Of a DNA stretch of 64,000 nt, positions 45,357 to 54,527 are shown one piece after another. The notes beneath the pieces are model-generated. The model was given only the letters and a program-made list of their open reading frames with translations. It did no database searches and was not told where the DNA came from. The first letter of the stretch is position 1. Each line of letters begins with the position of its first letter. A program made the position numbers and the translations under genes. The stretch lies in the NCBI RefSeq assembly GCF_009857445.1, contig NZ_WWCN01000015.1, positions 1-64,000 of the forward strand, written 5' to 3'. Source of the DNA: Duganella flavida. GTDB lineage: Bacteria; Pseudomonadota; Gammaproteobacteria; Burkholderiales; Burkholderiaceae_D.

Positions 45357-46322
45357 ATGCCGCCTAACCCGCCCAAACTACTCGACCAAGTGCGCGACCT
45401 CATTCGCACCAAGCACTACAGCATCCGAACCGAGCAAGCCTACGTCGACTGGGTGCGCCGCTTCGTTTTGTTTCATAACAAGCGGCACCCAGCTGAAATG
45501 GGGAAGCAAGAGCTGGAAGCCTTCCTCACTCACCTAGCCGTGGACAGGCATGTATCCGCTTCCACTCAATCACAAGCCAAAGCGGCCCTGCTCTTCCTGT
45601 ATCAAAAAGTACTCCAGCAAGATGTCGACTGGCTGAAGGACGTGGTGTCCGCCAAGCAGCCGCAGCACATGCCAACAGTCTTAACCGTTGATGAAGTCCG
45701 CACACTACTAGGCCACCTGGAAGGCGCAAGCTGGCTTATCTCATCCCTGCTCTACGGCAGCGGCCTGCGAATACTGGAGGCGTGCCGACTGCGTGTACTG
45801 GACCTGGATTTCAACATGCGCCAGTTAATGGTCCGTAATGGCAAAGGCGCCAAGGACAGGATCACGATGGTGCCCGACTCGTTGATTGAACCGCTCAAGT
45901 AACACCTGGAACTCGCCCACTTGCAGCACCAGCGCGATTGCGAACAAGGGTATGGCGAGGTCTATTTACCGTTCGCGCTGGACCGCAAATACACCAGCGC
46001 TGCGAAGGAGTGGAAATGGCAGTACGTTTTCCCGGCTGGCCGCATCTCCCAAGATCCGCGCTCCGGTGCGATGCGCCGCCATCACATCGAAGAGCAGCTG
46101 ATCCAGCGCGCGGTGCGGAAAGCGGCTATCGATGCGAATATTCAGAAGAAGGTTACGCCGCACACCTTGCGCCACAGCTTCGCTACCCACTTGCTGATGA
46201 GAGGCTATGACATCCGCACAGTGCAAGAGCTGCTAGGCCACAAGGATGTCCGCACCACGATGATTTATACCCACGTCCTGAACCGGGGCGGGCGCGGCGT
46301 CATCAGCCCTTTAGATCACTAG
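45357..46322 (+). pseudogene. intI: integron integrase, interrupted by a nonsense codon
   Basis: Tyrosine recombinase of 321 codons that would insert and excise cassettes at attI/attC. N-terminal SAM-like domain (DLIRTKHYSIRTEQAYVDWV), then the catalytic domain: Arg138 in YGSGLRILEACRLR, His269 and Arg272 in [14 protein letters not shown], His295 in LLGHKDVR, Tyr304 in MIYTHV. The integron-specific insert ([20 protein letters not shown], then RRHHIEEQL) is present and separates it from phage integrases. One in-frame TAA at 45900-45902 (codon 182; a CAA to TAA change would suffice) splits it, with no other damage seen. Confidence 0.9.
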
Positions 46323-46380
46323 GCCATCAAGGTTGAGGGCCGGATCAATCTGGTTATAATTCCAAAACTAAACCGGACTG

Positions 46381-47238
46381 ATGGGGGCTCGCATGTGGGT
46401 TACCGCCGTTGTGTTAACAGCTGCTGCAGCGACTGCAAGCCCAGCCGTTGAACCAGCGCCGGACACCGTCAAAATCGGCCTGCAAAGCGTGATTGCGCCG
46501 TTTGTATTGTCGGATTATTCATCCGGCTTGCTGGTGGATGTGCTGCGGGCTGCGTTCGCGTCCCAGCATATGCCGGTCGAGTTTCGCTATTTGCCCAACA
46601 TGCGTTTCGACGAGCAGTTCCGGCAGGGTGTGCTGGATGTCACCACCTCCTCTTCGCCACAGCAGGCGCAGGAAGGCTACCTTGGTCACTGGCCGGTCAC
46701 GCATTTTCAAAACATGGCCATCACCTTGCGCAGCAAGATTCCAACCATGTCCAACCTGGATGAGTTGAAGAAGTATCGCGTGACGGCATTCCGGAGCGCG
46801 CGCAGGGTGTTGGGGCCGGCCTATGTGGCGGCGACGGAGAATCATCCGCATTATCGCGAGGCCGTTACCATGCCCTCGGGCGCCCTCTTCCTTGAGCGCA
46901 CTGATGTGATTATTTCGCAGCCGGATATCTTCCTGTACTACCTCAGGCAGCAACTGCCGCAGCGGCCCAATACTGATACAGAGTTGGCCTATCATGATGT
47001 GCTGGGACCCGGCAGGTTTTACTGGATGCGATTTCGCACGGAGGCGCAGCGCGATGCTTTTGAGCGCGGTGTCGCGCAGCTTTATGCCAGCGGCGAGATC
47101 GACCGCATCCTCACGCGCTACCAACGCGACTACGGCATCACGCGCGACTTTTTCATCGCACTCGATTGCCGATTCCGCCCACAGCAAGCTCCGCAGAAAT
47201 GCAAGAAGCTAAGTAAGGAATGGGAGAGCCCGCCATAA
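46381..47238 (+). CDS. solute-binding-like (SBP_bac_3) secreted protein
   Basis: 285 residues. Signal peptide about 1-20 (VTAVVLTAAAATASPAV). Type II binding-protein fold: VKIGLQSVIAPFVLSDYSSG, RYLPNMRFDEQFRQGVLDVT, and a late LYASGEIDRILTRYQRDYGI. No transport partners nearby. Together with the 39595 gene it flanks the integron; the two are distant paralogs. The 3' end overlaps an open frame before the next gene. Confidence 0.8.
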   Translation: MGARMWVTAVVLTAAAATASPAVEPAPDTVKIGLQSVIAPFVLSDYSSGLLVDVLRAAFASQHMPVEFRYLPNMRFDEQFRQGVLDVTTSSSPQQAQEGYLGHWPVTHFQNMAITLRSKIPTMSNLDELKKYRVTAFRSARRVLGPAYVAATENHPHYREAVTMPSGALFLERTDVIISQPDIFLYYLRQQLPQRPNTDTELAYHDVLGPGRFYWMRFRTEAQRDAFERGVAQLYASGEIDRILTRYQRDYGITRDFFIALDCRFRPQQAPQKCKKLSKEWESPP

Positions 47239-47318
47239 GAGGCATCCAGTCTGCGCTGGCGCAAAGCGGCGAATATCAACTTAGGAACAATGAATGGATG
47301 CTTGTAAAGGAGCCGCTC

Positions 47319-47729
47319 ATGGAACCTATGGCAAACGAATCGCATCCAACATCCACGTATGATGATACCGAGTCCCCTCTAACCCAAGTGGAGAAAGCTG
47401 TGACGGATCTGCAATGCGACAACGCTCTGCTCAGGCAGCGAATGGACAGCGGCTTTGCGGGGGTTCAAGCACAGTTTGCACTGACTGAAGAGAAGCTGCG
47501 GCGTGAGTTTCACGATGCTCTGCACGCTCTGGAGCAACGCCTGAACGCAAAAATCGAAGCGGAATCGCATCGCTTGGAAAGCAAGTTCAGCAGCGAGATC
47601 CAGATCGTGATCACAAGGATGGATCGGCTAGAAACCAAGCTGGACCTGCTCACCAAATGGCTGATCGGCGCGCAAGTAACCACGATGGCTTTTGTCGCCG
47701 GCATCGCGGTCCAGCTATTCCTGCGCTGA
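47319..47729 (+). CDS. hypothetical coiled-coil protein with C-terminal membrane anchor
   Basis: 136 residues from ATG 47319, which has AAGGAG ahead; a longer frame from 47220 overlaps the previous gene. Heptad-rich region (about 20-110: VEKAVTDLQCDNALLRQRMD, then LEQRLNAKIEAESHRLESKF) and one C-terminal span (WLIGAQVTTMAFVAGIAVQL). Layout similar to DUF1640-type proteins. Function unknown. Confidence 0.75.
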   Translation: MEPMANESHPTSTYDDTESPLTQVEKAVTDLQCDNALLRQRMDSGFAGVQAQFALTEEKLRREFHDALHALEQRLNAKIEAESHRLESKFSSEIQIVITRMDRLETKLDLLTKWLIGAQVTTMAFVAGIAVQLFLR

Positions 47730-47734
47730 AAAGC

Positions 47735-47793
47735 AAAAAACCCCATGTAGCGTTGCAACGATTTTGAACGTTGCAAGCACACATGAGGCTTTT
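47735..47793 (-). terminator. terminator of tRNA-Asn copy 1
   Basis: Minus-strand hairpin with arms at about 47741-47748 and 47781-47788 and an inner CGTTGCAA repeat, followed by a run of T (six A on the plus strand at 47735-47740). Confidence 0.65.
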
Positions 47794-47801
47794 CTATATT
47801 C

Positions 47802-47877
47802 TGGCTCCCCGACCTGGACTCGAACCAGGGACCTGCGGATTAACAGTCCGTCGCTCTACCAACTGAGCTATCAGGGA
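47802..47877 (-). tRNA. tRNA-Asn (anticodon GTT), copy 1
   Basis: 76 bases including an encoded CCA. Acceptor TCCCTGA / TCGGGGA, D-arm GCTCAGTTGGTAGAGC, anticodon loop CTGTTAA with GTT, T-arm GGTTCGAGTCC. All stems are read directly. Confidence 0.97.
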
Positions 47878-47934
47878 AAAGAGGCCGCATTATATACGGC
47901 CCTTTTTCAGCTGTCTAGGCTGAATGGCGATTAA

Positions 47935-50118
47935 TTAAAAACCGCCGCGGAACTGCAGGCCAAGCTGGCGCGGCTCGTTGACGAAGCCGGTCAGGTTGTT
48001 GAAGTCAATACCGCCGATGATGCGCTGGGTGTTGGTGATGTTGCGGCCGAACGCTGCCACTTCATACTTGCCGCCATCCCAGTTGTAGCCCACGCGCAGG
48101 CCGCCTTCGATCATTTCCTTGCCAGTGAATTCTTTCGATTCATACAGGAAGAAGTTGATCTTGCTGCGGTACGACCAGTCGGTCAGCACGAACAGGTTGC
48201 CTTCCGCCAGCGGCCAGTTGTAACGCGCGGTGGCGTTGACGATGTACTTGGCAGCTTGCGGCAGCGGGTTGCCGTTGATCGACACCAGGCCGTTCGCGCC
48301 AATCGGATCGGTGATCGTGCACTGTGCGCATTTCGCGACGTACAAGTTAGGATCTTTGATCTCGGTGAAGTTGTACGAACCGCTCAGGCTGACTTTGAAG
48401 TCAGGCGTGACGAAGCCTTCGATCTCGCCTTCCAGGCCGCGGCCGGCGGTCTTGGCAGCGTTGATCAGTTTGGTGACGTTGGAGTTACCACCCACCACGG
48501 TCAGCTGCTGGTTCTTGATGTCGTAGTTGAACACGCTCAGCGACGCGCGGGCGCGGCGGTTGAACAGGTCAGCCTTGATACCAGCTTCGTACGAGGTGAT
48601 GGTTTCAGCATCGGCCACAGTGATCGGCACCGACGCCGACGCTGCAGCGATCGATGGTGCACGGAAGCCGGTCGCTACGCGGGCGTAGGCGCTGACGTCC
48701 TTGTTCAGCTTGTAGGTGCTGCTCAGGTCCCAGTTGACTTTGCTCTTGCTCTCTTCTACCGATTTCGGGCCGATCTGGGTCACGTTCGTCGATTCCACGG
48801 TGCGGAAATCTTTCTGGTCGTGGGTGTAACGCAGGCCGCCGCGTACCGACAACTCGCTCGACACATCATAGGTCGCCGAACCGAACAGGGCGTACGCCGT
48901 GTTGTTCTGGTGGCTGGCCAGGTGCGAGGTTTGCGCCTGGGTATTGCTGTCGAAGTTATTGCTGTAGCCGGTACCGCTTTCTTTGAAGTAGTACACGCCG
49001 GTCTGCCAGTTCAGCGGGCCAGCGTTTTTCGATTCAACACGGAATTCCTGGCTGTACTGCTTCAGATCGGAGATGCCGCCACCGGTTTGTACCTGGAACG
49101 GGATGAAGCCCGGGCCAGTTGGGGTGCCGCCGTCGATGTCGCCGCGGGTGTAGTAGTTGTCGATGCCTTCGTAGCCGGTGATCGAGAACAGCTTGACCGA
49201 ACCCAGGTCCCAGGTCAGGCGTGCATTGGCGCCGTTGGTGCTCAGGTTCTGGAAGTTCAGGCCGTTGGTGTTGATCTTGTCGAAGTCGTAGCCGTCAGCG
49301 AAATCGTTGGTGCCCTTCTTGATCAGGTTGGCGCGGAACAGGCGTGCGCTACCGTCAGTGGTACGCGAGTGCACGTTGAACAGGGCGTTGAAGGTGGTGC
49401 TAGGCTGGTACAGGAACTGCACGCGTTCCGCGTGTTCGTTGTAGCCTTCCAGCGCATTGGTTTGACCGGTGTAGGTGTTGCTGACGAAGTCGTCACGGTG
49501 CTGGCGCAGGGTCGATACACGCATCGCCCACTCGCTCGACAGCGGTACGTTGACGGCGCCTTCCAGGCTGGTGGTACCGTGCGAGGCGCGCGAAACGCTG
49601 TAGTAGCCTTCGACTTTGTCGAGGTTAGGCTTGGCCGATTCAAACTTCACCACGCCGGCCGGGGTGTTGCGGCCGAACAGGGTGCCTTGCGGGCCGCGCA
49701 GCACTTCCACGCCAGCCACGTCAAACACCGGGAAGCCTTTCAGGATGCCGTTCTCTTGCACTACGTCGTCGTACACCAGCGATACTGGCTGCGAAGCGAA
49801 GGTCGAGAAGTCGGTATTGCCGTAGCCGCGGATGTAGAAGCGCGGGAAGGTACGGCCGTTCGACGATTCCACGTTCAGCGACGGTACTTTGCCTGCCAGG
49901 AAGCGGATGTCCTGGCCGCCGGAGACCAGCACGTCCAGTTTCTCATCTTTCAGCATGGTCACGGAAACCGGCACATCCTTGATGTTTTCCGCGCGGCGCT
50001 GGGCGGTCACGGTCACGGTTTCCAGTTGCGGTTCGGTGGTTTGCGCAATGGCGGCACCAATAGGCAATACAGCAGTCAGCGCCAGAACGCGCTGATGCAT
50101 CTTCGACAGTTTGATCAT
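47935..50118 (-). CDS. TonB-dependent outer-membrane receptor
   Basis: 727 residues. Signal peptide about 1-25 (ALTAVLPIGAAIAQ), TonB box-like LETVTVTAQRR, plug domain (VSGGQDIRFLAGKVPSLNVE, GPQGTLFGRNTPAGVVKFES) and a 22-strand barrel ending in Phe (LGLQFRGGF). No TonB, FecI or FecR neighbours. The substrate is unknown; this receptor type is often used for nutrients other than siderophores. Monocistronic. Confidence 0.93.
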   Translation of the reverse strand: MIKLSKMHQRVLALTAVLPIGAAIAQTTEPQLETVTVTAQRRAENIKDVPVSVTMLKDEKLDVLVSGGQDIRFLAGKVPSLNVESSNGRTFPRFYIRGYGNTDFSTFASQPVSLVYDDVVQENGILKGFPVFDVAGVEVLRGPQGTLFGRNTPAGVVKFESAKPNLDKVEGYYSVSRASHGTTSLEGAVNVPLSSEWAMRVSTLRQHRDDFVSNTYTGQTNALEGYNEHAERVQFLYQPSTTFNALFNVHSRTTDGSARLFRANLIKKGTNDFADGYDFDKINTNGLNFQNLSTNGANARLTWDLGSVKLFSITGYEGIDNYYTRGDIDGGTPTGPGFIPFQVQTGGGISDLKQYSQEFRVESKNAGPLNWQTGVYYFKESGTGYSNNFDSNTQAQTSHLASHQNNTAYALFGSATYDVSSELSVRGGLRYTHDQKDFRTVESTNVTQIGPKSVEESKSKVNWDLSSTYKLNKDVSAYARVATGFRAPSIAAASASVPITVADAETITSYEAGIKADLFNRRARASLSVFNYDIKNQQLTVVGGNSNVTKLINAAKTAGRGLEGEIEGFVTPDFKVSLSGSYNFTEIKDPNLYVAKCAQCTITDPIGANGLVSINGNPLPQAAKYIVNATARYNWPLAEGNLFVLTDWSYRSKINFFLYESKEFTGKEMIEGGLRVGYNWDGGKYEVAAFGRNITNTQRIIGGIDFNNLTGFVNEPRQLGLQFRGGF

Positions 50119-50501
50119 TCAATTTCCCGATTTAATGTAGTGCAAAGAGTAATAAACAGTTGTCTCCTGCTTTCTCTTTTTATATGGCGCAGCGCTTGTA
50201 GCAGCTATCAATAATGCACTGACTTTTTTGAAAGGCGATATTGTCTTAGATTGATAGTATGTATTGCAAGCCGAATATATCAGCCCACTCAGGAACGGTT
50301 AGAAATTCGGTTTTACATATGCAATTACTGAATATTCAATGGTTTACGCGTGTCGAACCGCCCACACAATGATGATATCGGCAAGCTTGCCGGGCCGGTA
50401 TGCGGCTTAAGGAAGGTGAAGCAATTGTAGGAAAATTGCCACAAAATGCAGCACGGCCAGCGCGAGGCTGGCCGTGTGGTGGGGCGGGTGATGCGGCGGA
50501 A
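50119..50501. other. intergenic region upstream of the TonB receptor
   Basis: Nothing gene-like. It is AT-rich near the receptor start, as expected for its promoter. A hairpin CACGGCCAGCGCGAGGCTGGCCGTG at 50452-50476 may end the DUF3334 transcript but has only a weak T run. Confidence 0.5.
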
Positions 50502-51200
50502 TTACATGCCCAGTGACTTCAGTAGCTCATCAGCATCGCTGTCGCCGCTCGCGGCAGACGCTGCGGATTGCGTCCCCGCCAGGTGAACGGCACGCTGCTG
50601 CTCCAGCAGTGCATCCGGGTCGATGATCTCGCTGGAATCGAAATCGTGCAGGCGGATGAACTCGGTGCGGTCGATCGCCAGTTCCAGGTAGAACACATTG
50701 CCGGTCTCGGTGTAGAAGCTGACGCGGCGCATTTCCGGGCGGTCCAGCGGGGTATCGACGCTGAGCACGATCTGCTTGTTCAGCACCAGCATTTTCGGCT
50801 GGTTCTGGGTGATGTTGGTTTGCAGCTCGCGCCGCACCTTGCCGGTGAAGTCGCCGACTATCTGGTTCATCAACTCGCCCAGGATGTTGGACACTTCGTC
50901 CGATGTGTGCGAGCCGGCCAGCTCCGATTTCGGCATGCCCATGTTGAGCATGTAGCGCTCGTAAATTTCCATCGCCGTGCCGGCGGCAAAGTTCAACACC
51001 ACCAGGCCAGTAAAGCCGCCGTCAAACAGCACGAAACAGCCGATATCGGGTTTCAGGCCGATCTTGGTGATGCGTTGTACCATGCCGGCGTAATTCACCT
51101 GGCTTTGGGTGGCGGCATTCAGCACCTTGGTGACCGAATTGCACAGGCTTTCCAGCAGGTCTTCGGTACCGTAGACCACTGTTTTGTTATCGCTGCTCAT
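50502..51200 (-). CDS. DUF3334 family protein, CheX-like
   Basis: 232 residues. GCFVLFDGGFTGLVVLNFAA and SDEVSNILGELMNQIVGDFT give the CheC/CheX/FliY type core with the E-x-x-N/Q phosphatase-like helix; the C-terminus carries an acidic tail. It may act on phosphorylated response regulators, by analogy to CheX. The chemoreceptor at 31768 is not linked. Confidence 0.8.
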   Translation of the reverse strand: MSSDNKTVVYGTEDLLESLCNSVTKVLNAATQSQVNYAGMVQRITKIGLKPDIGCFVLFDGGFTGLVVLNFAAGTAMEIYERYMLNMGMPKSELAGSHTSDEVSNILGELMNQIVGDFTGKVRRELQTNITQNQPKMLVLNKQIVLSVDTPLDRPEMRRVSFYTETGNVFYLELAIDRTEFIRLHDFDSSEIIDPDALLEQQRAVHLAGTQSAASAASGDSDADELLKSLGM

Positions 51201-51304
51201 AATCTACCTCTACTTATTTTTCTAAGCCAGAATGAGATGAAACAGGAGCACTTCATCGTTGCATTTCTGATCCTGATCAGAATACCGAGTGGCAAGATTC
51301 TCGT

Positions 51305-51970
51305 CTATAGGAATCGCGTAATTGTGTGAGATTTACGCCCAATATCGGGCGCCACTTCGCTGGCGGCGATGGCGTTGGCCAGCTGCGCCTTGTCGCTCAC
51401 GGCCAGCTTCTGGTAGACCTTCTGCAGGAAATTGCGCACTGTGGCCGGCGCCAGCCCCAGCTGCTGCGCCACCTCCTTGGACGACAGGCCGCCAGCATAG
51501 CAGCGCGCCACTTCCAGTTCGCGCGGCGAGAGCTGGGCAAATTTGAAGTGCTTGCGTGCGCGCAGGTACAGCCAGCGCTCGCGCACCGTGCACGCCACCA
51601 GCAGATGGCGACCGGCATACGATGCGCCCTGCCCGGCCAGCGCTGCCATCAATTCCTCCGGCAGCTGCTGCCCGCGCCAGTCCGGCCACTCCAGCTGTGC
51701 CAGCGCGTGGAAGGCAGGGCCGCAAAACTGCACCGCGCCGTCGTAATACGCGACTACCAGGTCACCATGCGACGCCTCATCCTTGGCGGCCTGGGCGTTG
51801 ATGTGCAAGGCTTCCTGCAGATGCGGCAGCAGCTCCTGCAAGGCGCCACGCTCCGCATCTTCGCTACCAGCACTTTTCAGCAGGTCCAACGCAAATTCCG
51901 GAAATGCGGCGGCGGACATGGTGCGCGCGCCGCGATACAGCGCCAGCAATAGTGAACCTTGCGCTTCCAT
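51305..51970 (-). CDS. LuxR-type helix-turn-helix regulator
   Basis: 221 residues from ATG 51970 (GAGA upstream); the frame also opens at 52015. A C-terminal GerE-type HTH: LSPRELEVARCYAGGLSSKE and VAQQLGLAPATVRNFLQKVY. The N-terminal 140 residues resemble no receiver or autoinducer domain that I can name. Regulon unknown. Confidence 0.85.
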   Translation of the reverse strand: MEAQGSLLLALYRGARTMSAAAFPEFALDLLKSAGSEDAERGALQELLPHLQEALHINAQAAKDEASHGDLVVAYYDGAVQFCGPAFHALAQLEWPDWRGQQLPEELMAALAGQGASYAGRHLLVACTVRERWLYLRARKHFKFAQLSPRELEVARCYAGGLSSKEVAQQLGLAPATVRNFLQKVYQKLAVSDKAQLANAIAASEVAPDIGRKSHTITRFL

Positions 51971-52045
51971 GCGGGTCTCTCGGTCCGGAAAAGTGAACGG
52001 CCAGCATAACGACAAATTATAATATTGACAATTAAATTCTAGCCA

Positions 52046-52372
52046 TCACCCCACCTGCCGTACACAAAAGTGGTTTTTTGTTGCGTCCATAGCAGAAAGT
52101 GACCAGCCCCACCGGAAGCGGTTGAGCAGCATCTCGTCGCACTTGGCATTCAGCAGCTTCTCCATCTCGACATCAACGTCGCGCCGTGGGCGAGAACGCG
52201 CCCGCCGCCGCACCCGGCACCACCGGTTCCACTGCTCCATGGTCTGGATCAACAGTGGGTGCAGCTCCAACACCGGATTGTGCGGATCCTGGCGCTCAAT
52301 CCGCGCCATCGGCCCAAGCTCTATCTGGTTGCGGCCCGGCGTGAGCAAGACCGAGCATCGGCTAAAAGGCAC
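52046..52372 (-). CDS. uncertain small open reading frame
   Basis: Up to 108 residues; a shorter form starts MARIERQDPHNPVLELHPLL near 52307. Basic central part (VRRRARSRPRRDVDVEME). No family, and no clear ribosome site. The region 52016-52558 has nothing better; coding is possible but not secure. Confidence 0.3.
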   Translation of the reverse strand: MPFSRCSVLLTPGRNQIELGPMARIERQDPHNPVLELHPLLIQTMEQWNRWCRVRRRARSRPRRDVDVEMEKLLNAKCDEMLLNRFRWGWSLSAMDATKNHFCVRQVG

Positions 52373-52558
52373 TTGCGAATCATTGATACTGGCGCCGAAC
52401 TAGGACGGCATCGCCCCATTGAGCCAGCCACCTCAGAATTTATAGGCCGTATGCGTTTTCTGGAAGCTGTTTTCTGCCATGATAAAAGCTATACGGCAAC
52501 AAAACGCCGCATATGACAAAATACTGCTTTAACCCCATGAACATTTGCAAGAGAACTT

Positions 52559-52885
52559 ATGCAACCAAACTTCAGCGATAAATTTTCCGACAACCTGTCC
52601 CAGCTTCCGGCACTGGATGCGGTGGCCGCCGTCGAACTGGCCGACCAGTCCGGCGCCGTCGTGGCCAAAATCGAAAACAAACCAGGCCAAGCGGGATCAC
52701 TCCGGGTTTATCACTGGCTGGCCGAGACCTTCACTGCAGTCACGCCGGAAGCAGCCGAACTGGGCCTGAAGATTTACGCCGAACACACCCAGGACGCCCT
52801 CACCAACCCGGGCAAACATCCCAACATCGACCGCCTGTTCAACATCAAAACGCCGGACCAGACCCTGAAGGTGAAGAGCCTGTAA
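52559..52885 (+). CDS. DUF2322 family protein
   Basis: 108 residues: KFSDNLSQLPALDAVAAVEL, ENKPGQAGSLRVYHWLAE and AEHTQDALTNPGKHPNIDRL match the whole DUF2322 domain. Function unknown; soluble. Followed by its own terminator. Confidence 0.88.
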   Translation: MQPNFSDKFSDNLSQLPALDAVAAVELADQSGAVVAKIENKPGQAGSLRVYHWLAETFTAVTPEAAELGLKIYAEHTQDALTNPGKHPNIDRLFNIKTPDQTLKVKSL

Positions 52886-52898
52886 GCCCGGCCTTAGC

Positions 52899-52924
52899 AG
52901 CCGGCGCTAGCCGCCGGCTTTAAA
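52899..52924 (+). terminator. terminator of the DUF2322 gene
   Basis: Hairpin AGCCGGCG-CTAG-CCGCCGGCT followed by TTTAAATT, 14 bases beyond the stop codon. Confidence 0.7.
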
Positions 52925-52940
52925 TTGGCCCCGCAATGCA

Positions 52941-52970
52941 AAAAGCCCAACCTGTAAGGATTGGGCTTTT
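52941..52970 (-). terminator. terminator of tRNA-Asn copy 2
   Basis: AAAAGCCCAA ... TTGGGCTTTT, perfect 10-base arms; the sequence is shared with the terminator at 54711-54740. Confidence 0.85.
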
Positions 52971-52978
52971 CTTTATTC

Positions 52979-53054
52979 TGGCTCCCCGACCTGGACTCGA
53001 ACCAGGGACCTGCGGATTAACAGTCCGTCGCTCTACCGACTGAGCTATCAGGGA
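52979..53054 (-). tRNA. tRNA-Asn (anticodon GTT), copy 2
   Basis: Same 76 bases as copy 1 apart from one D-loop base (GCTCAGTCGGTAGAGC instead of GCTCAGTTGG). CCA encoded. Confidence 0.97.
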
Positions 53055-53173
53055 AAAGAGGCTGCATTATAGGCATCACGACAAAACCTGTCTAGTCTCT
53101 CCCACGTACCTACTTGCATCAAATCGAGTTATCATTTAGAAAATTTCACAGCTGCAACAGCAGGAGGAACTGA

Positions 53174-54331
53174 ATGAAGAACAAGGTCATCGATCACGTC
53201 AGTAATGCGGTACAGGAGACGGGTGAACTGCTCAGGCAAAGCGGACCGCTGCCGAAAGGATTGGGACTAGCCAGTGGCGTACTGGCATTGACGCTGGCGA
53301 TATTGTGCTTGCTGGGCGTGGCGGCCTTCCATTATCCGCAGTACCTGACCACGCCCGAACTGAGGCACGCCTACTCGCCCGACGTGATCCGCCATATCAT
53401 GTTCGCCGCGCTGGTATTGTCCGGCTCTATCAGCCTGCTCAACGTGCTGTTCAAACGCAAGCGCAGCCTGAATGCGGTCGCGGGCGTGCTGGTGCTGATC
53501 AGTGTGGCGGCTGGTGGTTCGCATGTGCCGGTTGCCGACTTCCCCGACCATACGCCCTACATTGGCCTGGACTGGTTCATCCTCGACCTGCTGGGGTCAA
53601 CTGCCATCTTCGCCGCCTTGGAAAAAATCTTCCCGCTCTACAAAGGCCAGCTGCTCTTCCGCAAAGAATGGCAGACCGACATGGTGCACTTTGCCGTCAA
53701 CCACTTCATCGTCGGCCTGGCGCTGCTGACGGTGAACTTCGTCATCCACCGCCTGTTCGGCTGGATGCAGAACGATACCGTGCATAACGCTGTACAGGCT
53801 ATCCCCTTCCTGCCGCAACTGCTGCTGTGCATCCTGGCGGCCGACCTGGTGCAATACTGGTTCCATCGCAGCTATCACGAAGTCCCGTTCCTGTGGAAGT
53901 TTCACGCGGTACACCATTCAGCGAAGACCATGGACTGGCTGGCCGGCTCGCGCCAACACATCCTGGAGCTGATCTGCACTCGCGTCGGTGTCCTGGGTGC
54001 GCTGTACGTGCTGGGCTTTGAGAAAGGCGTGATGGACGCCTACATCATCATCGTCGGCTTCCAGGCAGTGTTCAATCATGCCAATGTCCACCTGCCGTGG
54101 GGGCCACTGCGCTATCTGATCGTCACGCCGGACTTCCACCACTGGCACCACTCTTCCGACGATGTCGCGATCGACCGCAACTATGCGGCGCACTATGCTT
54201 TCCTGGATCACCTGTTCGGCACGGCGATTAAGGGCCAAAAAGGCTTCCCCGAGAAATATGGCGTGCAGGGCGACTACATGCCGGATGGCTTTCTGAATCA
54301 GCTAAGATTCCCGTTCCGTTCGCAAAAATAG
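53174..54331 (+). CDS. sterol desaturase / fatty acid hydroxylase family protein
   Basis: 385 residues with several spans (about 30-50, 70-90, 100-118, 125-145, 170-190). The diiron histidine boxes are clear: YWFHRSYHE, FHAVHHSAKTMDW, and HHWHHSSDDVAIDRNYAAHY. A membrane non-heme di-iron oxygenase; in bacteria such proteins act on hopanoids, lipids or carotenoids. GGAGG six bases before ATG. Flanked by two tRNA-Asn genes on the other strand. Confidence 0.9.
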   Translation: MKNKVIDHVSNAVQETGELLRQSGPLPKGLGLASGVLALTLAILCLLGVAAFHYPQYLTTPELRHAYSPDVIRHIMFAALVLSGSISLLNVLFKRKRSLNAVAGVLVLISVAAGGSHVPVADFPDHTPYIGLDWFILDLLGSTAIFAALEKIFPLYKGQLLFRKEWQTDMVHFAVNHFIVGLALLTVNFVIHRLFGWMQNDTVHNAVQAIPFLPQLLLCILAADLVQYWFHRSYHEVPFLWKFHAVHHSAKTMDWLAGSRQHILELICTRVGVLGALYVLGFEKGVMDAYIIIVGFQAVFNHANVHLPWGPLRYLIVTPDFHHWHHSSDDVAIDRNYAAHYAFLDHLFGTAIKGQKGFPEKYGVQGDYMPDGFLNQLRFPFRSQK

Positions 54332-54361
54332 AAGGTGAAAAATATTTTCAGGCCAAAAGCA

Positions 54362-54395
54362 AAAGCGGCCACACGATTTCTTGTGTGGCCGCTTT
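54362..54395 (-). terminator. terminator of tRNA-Asn copy 3
   Basis: AAAGCGGCCACAC / GTGTGGCCGCTTT hairpin, 13-base arms, with A runs on the plus strand; it can work in both directions and may also end the desaturase transcript. Confidence 0.8.
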
Positions 54396-54403
54396 CTAAG
54401 TTC

Positions 54404-54479
54404 TGGCTCCCCGACCTGGACTCGAACCAGGGACCTGCGGATTAACAGTCCGTCGCTCTACCAACTGAGCTATCAGGGA
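54404..54479 (-). tRNA. tRNA-Asn (anticodon GTT), copy 3
   Basis: Identical to copy 1 over all 76 bases, with encoded CCA. Confidence 0.97.
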
Positions 54480-54527
54480 AGTGAGGCCGGAATTATATCC
54501 GCCGAATCCGGATTTGGCTAATTTTTT

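Noticed and set aside
45357-46322. Phage or ICE integrase
   Set aside because: It carries the integron-specific insert near residues 203-245 and lies divergent to an attC array; no phage genes are around.
47692-47934. Plus-strand frame reading across tRNA-Asn copy 1
   Set aside because: It is the complement of the tRNA and has no coding features; similar frames appear at every tRNA copy.
48256-50214. A 652-codon open frame antisense to the TonB receptor
   Set aside because: Shadow; the receptor has all expected motifs.
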